64,000 bases of DNA from positions 3,658,001-3,722,000 of the forward strand of contig NC_015514.1 of assembly GCF_000212695.1 (NCBI RefSeq). Reading direction: 5' to 3'. Origin of the DNA: Cellulomonas fimi ATCC 484 (GTDB lineage Bacteria; Actinomycetota; Actinomycetes; Actinomycetales; Cellulomonadaceae). The translations under genes and the position numbers were made by a program. Within the stretch, counting starts at the first letter, position 1, and each line of letters starts with the position of its first letter. A model generated the notes under the pieces. That model made no database searches. It was not told the DNA's origin and saw only the letters and a list, made by a program, of their open reading frames with translations. Below are positions 18,458-25,826 of this stretch, piece after piece.

Positions 18458-20125
18458 ATGAAGACGGCCACGACCGACCTCGCCGACTGCGTGCTCGTGC
18501 TGCGACCCGACGACCACGTCGGCGTCGCGACCCGTGACCTGCAGGACGGCACCGTGCTGACCCTCCCCACCGGAGCGGCCGGACCGGCCGGACCGGGCGA
18601 GGCGGGTGCAGCGGCCGGACCGGGCGAGGCGGGTGCAGCGGCCGGACCGGCCGGACCGGGCGAGGCGGGTGCAGCGGCCGGACCGGGCGGCGGGCACGTC
18701 CTCGTCGTCCGGCAGAGCGTCCCGCGCGGGCACAAGCTCGCCCTGCGCCCCGTCGCCGCCGGCGCGCAGGTGCGCAAGTACGGGCAGTCGATCGGGCGCG
18801 CGACCGCCGACATCGCCGTCGGCGACCACGTCCACACCCACAACCTCGGCATGGACGACGCGGACCGCGCGTACGAGATCGGCACCGCGCGCGTCACCCT
18901 GCCCGAGCCGACCGGCCCCGTGCGCACCTTTGACGGCTACCGGCGCGCCGACGGCCGCTGGGGCACGCGCAACTACGTCGGCATCGTCACGTCCGTGAAC
19001 TGCTCCGCGTCCACCGCGCGGCTCATCGCCGACCAGTTCCGCGGCCGCGCGCTCGACGCGTTCCCGCACGTCGACGGCGTCGTCGCCCTCACGCACGACA
19101 CGGGCTGCGGCCTGGTCCCCACCTCGGAGGGCGCGCAGATCACCCGGCGGACCCTGCGCGGCTACGCCGACCACCCCAACATCGCCGCTCTCCTCGTGCT
19201 CGGGCTGGGCTGCGAGATGCTGCCCGCGCAGTCGCTGCTCGACGGGCTCGACCTGCCCGCCGACAAGCCCGTGCGCACCCTCGTCATCCAGGACAACGGC
19301 GGCATCCGCGCCACCGTCCGCGCCGGCGTCGCCGCGATCGAGGAGATGCTGCCCGGCGTCGACGCGCTGCGCCGCTCCCCCGCGCCCGTTTCGGAGCTCG
19401 TCCTCGGGCTCAACTGCGGGGGGTCCGACGGGTACTCCGGCATCACCGCCAACCCCGCGCTCGGGCACGCGTCCGACCTGCTCGTCGCGCGCGGCGGCAC
19501 GTCAATCCTCGCCGAGACGCCCGAGGTGTTCGGCGCCGAGCACCTCCTTCTGCGCCGCGCCGTCTCGCCGGAGGTCGGGCAGAAGCTGCTCGACCGCATC
19601 GACTGGTGGAAGCAGTACACCGCCGCCGGTGGCGGCACCCTCGACAACAACCCGTCACCCGGCAACAAGGCCGGCGGGCTCACGACCATCCTCGAGAAGT
19701 CGCTCGGTGCGGTCGCCAAGGGCGGGACCGCCGAGCTCACCGCCGTCTACGAGTACGCCGAACCCGTGCGGGCGCGCGGCTTCACGTTCATGGACACTCC
19801 CGGGTACGACCCCGTCTCCGTGACCGGCCTCGTCGCGGGCGGCGCGACCGTCGTCGTGTTCACCACCGGGCGCGGGTCCGTCCTCGGCTGCAAGCCGACG
19901 CCGTCGATCAAGGTCGCGACGAACACCGCCACCTACCTGCGGATGCGGGAGGACATGGACCTCAACGCCGGGCGGATCGTCGACGGCACCGCGACCGTGA
20001 CGTCCGTCGGCGAGGAGCTGTTCGACCTGGTCGTCGAGGTCGCGTCCGGCCGTCAGACCGTCTCCGAGGAGCTGGACCTCGGCGCCGACGAGTTCGTCCC
20101 CTGGCAGCTCGGGGCCGTCACCTGA
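18458..20125 (+). CDS. uxaA: Altronate dehydratase (UxaA)
   Basis: Converts D-altronate to 2-keto-3-deoxygluconate in galacturonate breakdown. The 555 residues combine an N-terminal SAF domain (VPRGHKLALRP, GDHVHTHNLG) and the large C-terminal UxaA domain (LGLNCGGSDGYSGITANPALG, VVVFTTGRGSVLGCKPTPSIK), with several cysteines that may bind iron. About 40 residues of Gly/Ala/Pro repeat (roughly 38-78), encoded by 27- and 36-bp DNA repeats, interrupt the SAF domain in a loop; standard UxaA lacks this. The last 8 bases overlap the end of the convergent TetR gene. Confidence 0.92.
   Translation: MKTATTDLADCVLVLRPDDHVGVATRDLQDGTVLTLPTGAAGPAGPGEAGAAAGPGEAGAAAGPAGPGEAGAAAGPGGGHVLVVRQSVPRGHKLALRPVAAGAQVRKYGQSIGRATADIAVGDHVHTHNLGMDDADRAYEIGTARVTLPEPTGPVRTFDGYRRADGRWGTRNYVGIVTSVNCSASTARLIADQFRGRALDAFPHVDGVVALTHDTGCGLVPTSEGAQITRRTLRGYADHPNIAALLVLGLGCEMLPAQSLLDGLDLPADKPVRTLVIQDNGGIRATVRAGVAAIEEMLPGVDALRRSPAPVSELVLGLNCGGSDGYSGITANPALGHASDLLVARGGTSILAETPEVFGAEHLLLRRAVSPEVGQKLLDRIDWWKQYTAAGGGTLDNNPSPGNKAGGLTTILEKSLGAVAKGGTAELTAVYEYAEPVRARGFTFMDTPGYDPVSVTGLVAGGATVVVFTTGRGSVLGCKPTPSIKVATNTATYLRMREDMDLNAGRIVDGTATVTSVGEELFDLVVEVASGRQTVSEELDLGADEFVPWQLGAVT
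18575..18690 (+). repeat. In-frame 27/36-bp tandem repeat inside uxaA
   Basis: Units at 18575-18610 (36 bp), 18611-18637 (27 bp) and 18638-18673 (36 bp), then a partial copy to 18690. The 36-bp form is the 27-bp unit with a 9-bp internal duplication. All lengths are multiples of three, so the frame is kept and the peptide is GPGEAGAAA-like. Confidence 0.92.
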
Positions 20126-20714
20126 CCCGTCGCTCGTCGAGCCTGCGTGCCGACTCGCGCACGGCGCCGTGCAGCATGAGCTCCACGTCGCCCACCAGCC
20201 GGTACGGGTCCGCGGTCATCCCGTCCGCGACCCAGCGCAGCACCACCGCGAGCACCGCCGAGGTGTAGAAGTCGACGACCAGGTCACGGTCGCGCGCGTC
20301 CGCGGGCCGCCCCTCGCCGACCTCCGTGACGACCCCTGCCGTCACCGGCCGCATCTGGTGGAACAGGAAGCGCTCCAGCCCCGACCGCCCCATCCCGTCC
20401 AGCACCGCCGTCGTCGACGTCCGGTTGTCCCGCAGGTACACGAGCAGCCGGACCAGACCGTCCGCCCATGCGTCCTGCGACGCCGAGACCTGCACCTGCT
20501 CGGCGACCTCGGACTCGAACACCCACACCGCGAGCTCGCGCACGTCGTGGAAGTGGTAGTAGAACGCCTGCCGCGTCAGGCCGCAGTCCCGCGTCAGCTC
20601 CGTGACGGTGACCCGCGGGAGCGGCTGCGACTCCAGGCGCACCTTGAGCGCCGCCGCCAGCGCGTCACGCGCGTCCGGGCGACGCCCCGTCACCCCGTTC
20701 GCCGACGCACGCAT
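20118..20714 (-). CDS. TetR-family transcriptional regulator
   Basis: Ligand-responsive repressor of 198 residues. The DNA-binding domain (about 15-65) includes VTVTELTRDCGLTRQAFYYH, a textbook TetR recognition helix; the rest is a variable ligand-binding domain resembling the TetR_C_8/DhaS-like group. It diverges from the DUF5692 membrane-protein gene, and an inverted repeat in the shared promoter region is a likely operator. The ligand is unknown. Confidence 0.9.
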   Translation of the reverse strand: MRASANGVTGRRPDARDALAAALKVRLESQPLPRVTVTELTRDCGLTRQAFYYHFHDVRELAVWVFESEVAEQVQVSASQDAWADGLVRLLVYLRDNRTSTTAVLDGMGRSGLERFLFHQMRPVTAGVVTEVGEGRPADARDRDLVVDFYTSAVLAVVLRWVADGMTADPYRLVGDVELMLHGAVRESARRLDERRVR

Positions 20715-20810
20715 CCTCCACGGTACGGCCGCACGGGATCGCCGCTCGATGGGCCCAAGGTCCCGTCCGGCCGCTGCTCGGGGCCCGGTTCACCCGCCAC
20801 GACATCCCAC

Positions 20811-20840
20811 CACTGGACACCGCAGCCCCGCTGTCCAGTG
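20811..20840. promoter_or_regulatory. Inverted repeat between TetR and DUF5692 genes
   Basis: CACTGGACA (20811-20819) and TGTCCAGTG (20832-20840) are perfect 9-bp arms separated by 12 bases. The site lies in the 200-bp divergent region, 97 bases from the TetR start and 74 before the membrane-protein start. Arm length and spacing suit a TetR dimer pair, so it is the best operator candidate. Confidence 0.6.
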
Positions 20841-20914
20841 CCGCCCCGGCCACCCCTGCCTAGCGTCGGCACGCCGGTGGCGACCTGCCCCGACCGACGG
20901 ACGAGGAGGTCCCG

Positions 20915-21901
20915 ATGTTCCTGTTCGACTCCATCCCCTGGTACTCGTGGGTGATGTGGGGCGTCGTCCTCGCCGCCCTCATCGTGCTCAACGAGGTGAC
21001 CCGCCGCTGGAAGTGGGCCGGGATCGCGTTCTTCGTCGCGCTCCCCGCCGTCCTCACCGTGTTCGTCTGGCCGACGACCGCCGGCGAGGGCTCCTCCACC
21101 GGCACGTGGTTCCACTGGGTCAAGGTCTACTCCGCGCTCGCGGGGTGCCTCGGCTTCATGCTGCTGCGGTACGTGCCGCGCCTGTCCCGCAACCGCTGGA
21201 TGCTCACGTTCCCCGCGCTCATCCTCGCCATCAACATCGGCGAGGCCGTCGTCCGCGACTTCGAGGTCGCGGGGCTCCAGGGCATGCACGACGGCGTCTT
21301 CATGGTCGGCGGGCCGTGGAACTGGATGAACGGCGTGGCCGGCATCCTCAACCTGCTCACCATCTGCGGCTGGGCCGGGATCATCGTGTCCCGGGACAGG
21401 TCGAAGGACATGATCTGGCCCGACATGCTCTGGTTCTGGATCATCGCCTACGACCTGTGGAACTTCGCCTACGTCTACAACTGCGTCGGTGACCACGCGT
21501 TCTACGCCGGTGCCGCGCTGCTCATCTCCTGCACGATCCCCGCGTTCTTCCTCAAGAAGGGCGCCTGGCTGCAGCACCGGGCCCACACGCTCGCCCTGTG
21601 GATGATGTTCACCATGGCCGTGCCGACGTTCGTCAGCTCGTCGCAGTTCTCGGTCGAGTCCTCGCACGACCCCGTCGCGCTGTTCGTCGTGTCGGCCCTG
21701 TCGCTCGCGTCCAACATCGCCGTCGCGGTCTACCAGGTCCGCGTGATCGTCACCCGGCGGCGCAACCCGCTGCGCGACGAGCTCTACACGCACCTCCCCC
21801 AGTACCGCGAGGTGCGCGATGCCAACCTCGCGCCCGAGGCACCGCAGGCACCGCAGGCGCCGCTGGGCCCCGACGCCGACCGGACCCTCGCGCCGGCCTG
21901 A
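20915..21901 (+). CDS. DUF5692-family multi-pass membrane protein
   Basis: Polytopic membrane protein of 328 residues with about nine hydrophobic segments, rich in Trp (IPWYSWVMWGVV, GGPWNWMNGVAG, DMLWFWIIAYDLWNFAYVYN). I place it in DUF5692 by overall look; the family has no assigned function. A soluble C-terminal tail ends in an APQAPQAP repeat. The ATG at 20915 follows GACGAGGAGGTCCCG. It is probably controlled by the divergent TetR protein, so it may be an efflux or stress-response membrane protein; that is inference. Confidence 0.7.
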   Translation: MFLFDSIPWYSWVMWGVVLAALIVLNEVTRRWKWAGIAFFVALPAVLTVFVWPTTAGEGSSTGTWFHWVKVYSALAGCLGFMLLRYVPRLSRNRWMLTFPALILAINIGEAVVRDFEVAGLQGMHDGVFMVGGPWNWMNGVAGILNLLTICGWAGIIVSRDRSKDMIWPDMLWFWIIAYDLWNFAYVYNCVGDHAFYAGAALLISCTIPAFFLKKGAWLQHRAHTLALWMMFTMAVPTFVSSSQFSVESSHDPVALFVVSALSLASNIAVAVYQVRVIVTRRRNPLRDELYTHLPQYREVRDANLAPEAPQAPQAPLGPDADRTLAPA

Positions 21902-21984
21902 CACCGCCGCGCGGCTCCACCGCCCCGCACCGGGACCGGTCACCCTCGGGTCGACCGGTCCCGGTCCCGCGTCCCCGACCCGGT

Positions 21985-22027
21985 GACGGCTCGTCCCGCA
22001 CGTCCCCGTCGTGCGGCACGAGCCGTC
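21985..22027. terminator. Bidirectional hairpin between DUF5692 and kdgK
   Basis: 18-bp arms (21985-22002 with 22010-22027) with one C-C mismatch and a 7-base loop, sitting between two convergent genes. It can terminate from either side. Confidence 0.7.
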
Positions 22028-22072
22028 CGCGCCGGGTCACCTCCACCGTGCCCGACGCACCGGCCGCGGCGG

Positions 22073-23176
22073 TCAGCGGTCGACGCGAGCGCCCCCGCCG
22101 CCGGCCAGCTTGAGGACCTCCGCCTTCGACACCATGGTCGTGTCACCCGGGGTCGTCATCGCGAGCGCCCCGTGCGCGGCCCCGTACTCGACGGCCGTCT
22201 GCAGCCCCTCGCCCGAGATGAGGCCGTAGGCCAGGCCGGACGCGAACGAGTCGCCGCCGCCCACGCGGTCCAGGATCTCGAGCCGCTCGCGGTGCGTCGC
22301 GCGCACCACACCCGTGCCTCGCGACCAGGCGATCGCGCCCCAGTCGTTCACCGTCGCGCTGCGGACCGTGCGCAGCGTCGTCGCGATGACCTGGAAGTTC
22401 GGGTACGCCTCCGCGACGCGGTCGATCATCGCCGCGAACGAGCCGATCTCCAGCTCGGTGAGGTTCTCGTCGACGCCCTCGACCTCGAACCCCAGAGAGG
22501 CCGTGAAGTCCTCCTCGTTGCCGATCATCACGTCGATGTGCGGCGCGATCGCACGGTTGACCTCTCGAGCGCGCTCCTGCCCGCCGATCGCCTTCCACAG
22601 GCTCGGTCGGTAGTTGAGGTCGTACGAGACGACCGTGCCGTGCCTGCGGGCCACCGTGACCGCCTCGATCACGGTCTCCGCGGCGCTGTCCGAGAGCGCC
22701 GCGAAGATGCCGCCCGTGTGGAACCAGCGCACGCCGAGCTCGCCGAACAGGTGCTCCCAGTCCACGTCGCCCGGGGCGAGCTGCGACGCGGCCGTGTGAC
22801 CCCGGTCGCTCACACCCACCGCGCCACGCACGCCGAACCCCCGCTCGGTGAAGTTCAGGCCGTTGCGGACCGTGCGGCCGACGCCGTCGTACGGCACCCA
22901 CCGGACGAACGACGTGTCGACGCCGCCCGTGAGGATGCAGTCCTCCACGAGGCGCCCGACCTCGTTGTCCGCGAGCGCCGTCACGACGGCCGTGCGCAGG
23001 CCGAACGCACGCCGCAGGCCGCGCGCGACGTTGTACTCGCCGCCGCCCTCCCACACACGGAAGGAGCGTGCCGTGCGGACCCGCCCCTCGCCCGGGTCGA
23101 GGCGCAGCATGACCTCACCGAGCGAGACGGCGTCGTAGCGGGTCTCCTCGGCGGGGCGGATCACCAGGTCGGACAT
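22073..23176 (-). CDS. kdgK: 2-keto-3-deoxygluconate kinase (PfkB family)
   Basis: Phosphorylates KDG to KDPG, the substrate of the aldolase encoded upstream. The 367 residues show the ribokinase fold: an early SLGEVMLRLDPGEGR stretch, VWEGGGEYNVARGL for sugar binding, and the ATP/catalytic motif DRVGGGDSFASGL with the catalytic Asp. It is somewhat longer than many KdgKs (about 310-340 residues). The ATG at 23176 follows AGGAGCCGACCG. It lies downstream of eda on the same strand, separated by a 282-base repetitive spacer. Confidence 0.9.
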   Translation of the reverse strand: MSDLVIRPAEETRYDAVSLGEVMLRLDPGEGRVRTARSFRVWEGGGEYNVARGLRRAFGLRTAVVTALADNEVGRLVEDCILTGGVDTSFVRWVPYDGVGRTVRNGLNFTERGFGVRGAVGVSDRGHTAASQLAPGDVDWEHLFGELGVRWFHTGGIFAALSDSAAETVIEAVTVARRHGTVVSYDLNYRPSLWKAIGGQERAREVNRAIAPHIDVMIGNEEDFTASLGFEVEGVDENLTELEIGSFAAMIDRVAEAYPNFQVIATTLRTVRSATVNDWGAIAWSRGTGVVRATHRERLEILDRVGGGDSFASGLAYGLISGEGLQTAVEYGAAHGALAMTTPGDTTMVSKAEVLKLAGGGGARVDR

Positions 23177-23458
23177 CGGTCGGCTCCTCGTGCGGGTCGC
23201 GGTGTCGGTCGGGTCGGTCGGGTCGGTCGGGTCGGAGGTCCGGTCCGATCGGCCAGGTCGGTCGAGCCGGAGGTCGATCGGGTCGGGTGTGTGTCCGGTC
23301 GGGGGCCGGTCCGGTCGGAGGGCGGTCGGTCGGGGGCCGGCCCGGTCGGGGGGCGGTCGGTCGGGGGCCGGTCCGGTCGGGGGCCGATCCGGGTGGGGGT
23401 CGGCTCGGCGCGCGTGGAGCCTCGTCCACGACGCGGCCCGTCGTCGCCGATCGAGGGC
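23177..23458 (-). repeat. Minisatellite spacer between eda and kdgK
   Basis: The whole gap is low-complexity C/G repeats. Three tandem copies of a 31-bp unit occupy 23296-23326, 23327-23357 and 23358-23388 with few mismatches. A 9-bp GTCGGTCGG array lies near 23205-23235, closer to kdgK. No reading frame, promoter or RNA gene is convincing here. Confidence 0.85.
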
Positions 23459-24094
23459 TCAGCCGCCGGAGACCAGGGCGACGGCGGCCGCGGCGAGCTC
23501 GCGGATGCCGTCGAGGTCACCGGCGTTGACGCGGTCGCGGGGCACCATCCACGAGCCCCCGACCGCACGGACGGAGCCGAGCGCGAGGTACTCCGCGAGG
23601 TTGCCGGGGCCGATGCCGCCAGTCGGCACGAACCCGACGCCGCCGAACGGTGCGGCGAGCGCGGCGACGGCCGCGGCGCCTCCGGAGGTGCCGGCCGGGA
23701 AGAACTTGACGGTCGACAGCCCCAGCTCGAGCGCCGCCATGACCTCCGTCGCGGTGACCGCGCCGGGGAGCGCGAGCACCCCGTGCTCCTGGCAGCGCTC
23801 GACGACGGCGCGGCTCGTGCCGGGCGACACGACGAAGCGCGCGCCCGCGGCCACGGCCTCGTCGACCTGGTGCACGGTGAGCACGGTCCCCGCGCCGACG
23901 AGCACGTCGCCGCGCGCGCTCATCGCGCGGATGGACTCGGCGGCCGCGGCGGTGCGGAACGTGACCTCGGCGACGGGCAGCCCGCCGTCGACCAGTGCGG
24001 CGGCCAGCGGGTCGGCGTGCGCGGCGTCGTCGAGCACGACGACGGGGACCAGCCGGTGGGCCGACAGGCGGTCGAGGATGTCGGTGTCGCTCAC
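23459..24094 (-). CDS. eda: KDPG aldolase (Entner-Doudoroff / uronate aldolase)
   Basis: Cleaves 2-keto-3-deoxy-6-phosphogluconate to pyruvate and glyceraldehyde-3-phosphate, the last step of the uronate route here. The 211 residues carry the active site in the expected places: Glu43 and Arg47 (AEVTFRT), the GAGTVLT loop at 68-73, and Schiff-base Lys130 in STVKFFPA. The GTG at 24094 overlaps the uxaC stop as GTGA. A near-perfect LacI-type palindrome lies 37 bases upstream within uxaC, so eda-kdgK could also be regulated separately. Confidence 0.93.
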   Translation of the reverse strand: MSDTDILDRLSAHRLVPVVVLDDAAHADPLAAALVDGGLPVAEVTFRTAAAAESIRAMSARGDVLVGAGTVLTVHQVDEAVAAGARFVVSPGTSRAVVERCQEHGVLALPGAVTATEVMAALELGLSTVKFFPAGTSGGAAAVAALAAPFGGVGFVPTGGIGPGNLAEYLALGSVRAVGGSWMVPRDRVNAGDLDGIRELAAAAVALVSGG

Positions 24095-25569
24095 ACGTGC
24101 TCCTTCGCAGCGGTGGTGGCGGTCGCAGACGGGAAAGCGTTTCCCCGCTGCGGTGCAGCATACGCCTCCCGCGGGATCCGGTACGCCAGGTCGACTGCGG
24201 TCTCGACCGCCTCGTCGAGGTCGAGGCGGTGCTCCGCCACCAGACGCGCGAGGAAGCCGGCGTCGATCCGCCGCGCCAGGTCGTGCCGGGCAGGGATCGA
24301 GCAGAACGCCCGGGTGTCGTCGACGAAGCCCGTGGTGTTGTAGAAGCCCGCCGTGTCGGTCACCGCCTCGCGGTAGCGCCGCATCCCGTCGGGCGTGTCG
24401 AGGAACCACCACGGCGCACCGAGCCGCACCGCCGGGTACACGCCGGCCAAGGGCGCGAGCTCGCGGCTGAACACGTCCTCGTCGACCGTGAAGAGGTACA
24501 GGCGCAGCCGCGGGTGATGTCCGAACGCCTCGAGCACGGGCCGGAGGGCGCGCACGTACTCCGTCGGCAGGGGGATGTCGTAGCCTACGTCCGGCCCGCG
24601 CGCGGCGAGCACCGCGGGGTCGTGGTCGCGGAGCACGCCCGGGTGGAGCTGCATGACGAGACCGTCCTGCGTCGACATGCGCGCCATCTCGAACAGCATG
24701 TGCCCCGAGAACGCGGCGGCGTCCTCGCGGGAGACCGTCCCGCGCAGCGCGTCCGCCACGATGCGCTCCGCGACGGACTCCTCCAGCGGCGTCGCGTCGG
24801 CCGACAGGTGCCCGTGGTCCGTGGCCCGCGCACCCGCCTCGACGAACGCCCACCGTCGCTCCTCGAGGGCCGCGACGAGGGACCGGTACCCGTCGACCGT
24901 CGTGCCGGTCACCCGGGAGAGCAGTGCGACGTCGTCCCGCCAGCCCGGCCGGTCGACGTGCAGGAGCGCGTCGGGACGGAACGTGGGGACGACCCGCTCG
25001 CCCCAGCCGTCCTCCGCGAGCAGTGCGTGGTCAGGCAGTGCGGAGGTGGCCGGGTCGGTGGTCGCGAGGATCTCGATGCCGAAGCGCTCGAAGAGGGCCC
25101 GGGGCCGGTACGCGGGGTCCGCGAGCCGTTCGACGATGTGGTCGTACACCCGGTCGGCCGACTCCGCCGAGAGCCGCTCGGACACGCCCAGCACGTCGAC
25201 CAGCACGTGCTCCATCCAGTACCGCGTCGGCGTGCCGCGGAAGAGGTGCCAGTGCGCGGCGAACGTCCGCCAGATCGCGCGCGGGTCCGTCTCGACGGGC
25301 CGGCCGTCACGGCGCGGGACGCCGAGCGCGTCGTGCGGGACGCCCTGCGAGACGAGCATGCGCACCAGGTAGTGGTCGGGCACGACGAGCAGCGTCGACG
25401 GGTCCGGGAACGCCTCGTCACGGGCGAGCAGGCCCGCGTCCACGTGCCCGTGCATGGAGACGATCGGCAGGCTCCGCGTCCGCTCGAGGATCTCCCGGGC
25501 GATCGGGCGCACGCTCGCGTCGCTGGGCAGCGCCCGGTCGGGGTGCAGGGTCCAGGCGTCGTGCCCCAT
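24091..25569 (-). CDS. uxaC: Uronate isomerase (UxaC)
   Basis: Isomerises D-glucuronate to fructuronate and D-galacturonate to tagaturonate. Length 492, slightly longer than E. coli UxaC (about 470). The metal motif HGHVD is at 40-44. Later conserved stretches include GTPTRYWMEHVL, the LHPGVLRDHDPAV region and the C-terminal NTTGFVDDTRAFCSIPARHD. The ATG at 25569 follows AGAGAGG. It heads a uxaC-eda-kdgK unit and diverges from a LacI regulator. Confidence 0.94.
   Translation of the reverse strand: MGHDAWTLHPDRALPSDASVRPIAREILERTRSLPIVSMHGHVDAGLLARDEAFPDPSTLLVVPDHYLVRMLVSQGVPHDALGVPRRDGRPVETDPRAIWRTFAAHWHLFRGTPTRYWMEHVLVDVLGVSERLSAESADRVYDHIVERLADPAYRPRALFERFGIEILATTDPATSALPDHALLAEDGWGERVVPTFRPDALLHVDRPGWRDDVALLSRVTGTTVDGYRSLVAALEERRWAFVEAGARATDHGHLSADATPLEESVAERIVADALRGTVSREDAAAFSGHMLFEMARMSTQDGLVMQLHPGVLRDHDPAVLAARGPDVGYDIPLPTEYVRALRPVLEAFGHHPRLRLYLFTVDEDVFSRELAPLAGVYPAVRLGAPWWFLDTPDGMRRYREAVTDTAGFYNTTGFVDDTRAFCSIPARHDLARRIDAGFLARLVAEHRLDLDEAVETAVDLAYRIPREAYAAPQRGNAFPSATATTAAKEHV
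24131..24145 (-). promoter_or_regulatory. LacI-type operator inside the 3' end of uxaC
   Basis: GGGAAAGCGTTTCCC is palindromic except at its centre. It lies within the coding sequence for the last residues of UxaC, 37-51 bases before the eda start. It may mark an internal eda promoter or a secondary binding site. Confidence 0.5.
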
Positions 25570-25643
25570 CGTCGACCTCTCTGTCGTGTGCGCGACCGAG
25601 CAGGGTTGCCTGCAGGGCCCGGGATCCGGCGCGCAGTGGCGCC

Positions 25644-25769
25644 TGCAATCGGTTTCATCGGTACTCAAGCAGCGTCGACGCGGTGCGCGCAAGAGGGAAG
25701 GCGATCGAAAGTTCCGCCGAAGGGCGCGGCTTGCGCTCGCCGACCGGATCGTGCTGAAATCGCATTCAG
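25644..25769. promoter_or_regulatory. Two LacI-type operators between uxaC and its divergent regulator
   Basis: TGCAATCGGTTTCA (25644-25657) fits the general LacI-family form TGnAAnCGnTTnCA. CTGAAATCGCATTCAG (25754-25769) has 5-bp arms around AATCGC-type sequence. The centres are 111 bp apart, one near uxaC and one near the LacI gene, an arrangement that suits control of both genes and looping. Confidence 0.6.
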
Positions 25770-25826
25770 TCGCGGAGCAGCGACCGGCGGACGGGCGCCC
25801 CAACCCGGGACGGGAGGCCCGACCAG

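Noticed and set aside
23177..23458. Possible CRISPR array between eda and kdgK
   Set aside because: The 31-bp units are head-to-tail with no unique spacers, are low complexity, and no cas genes occur.
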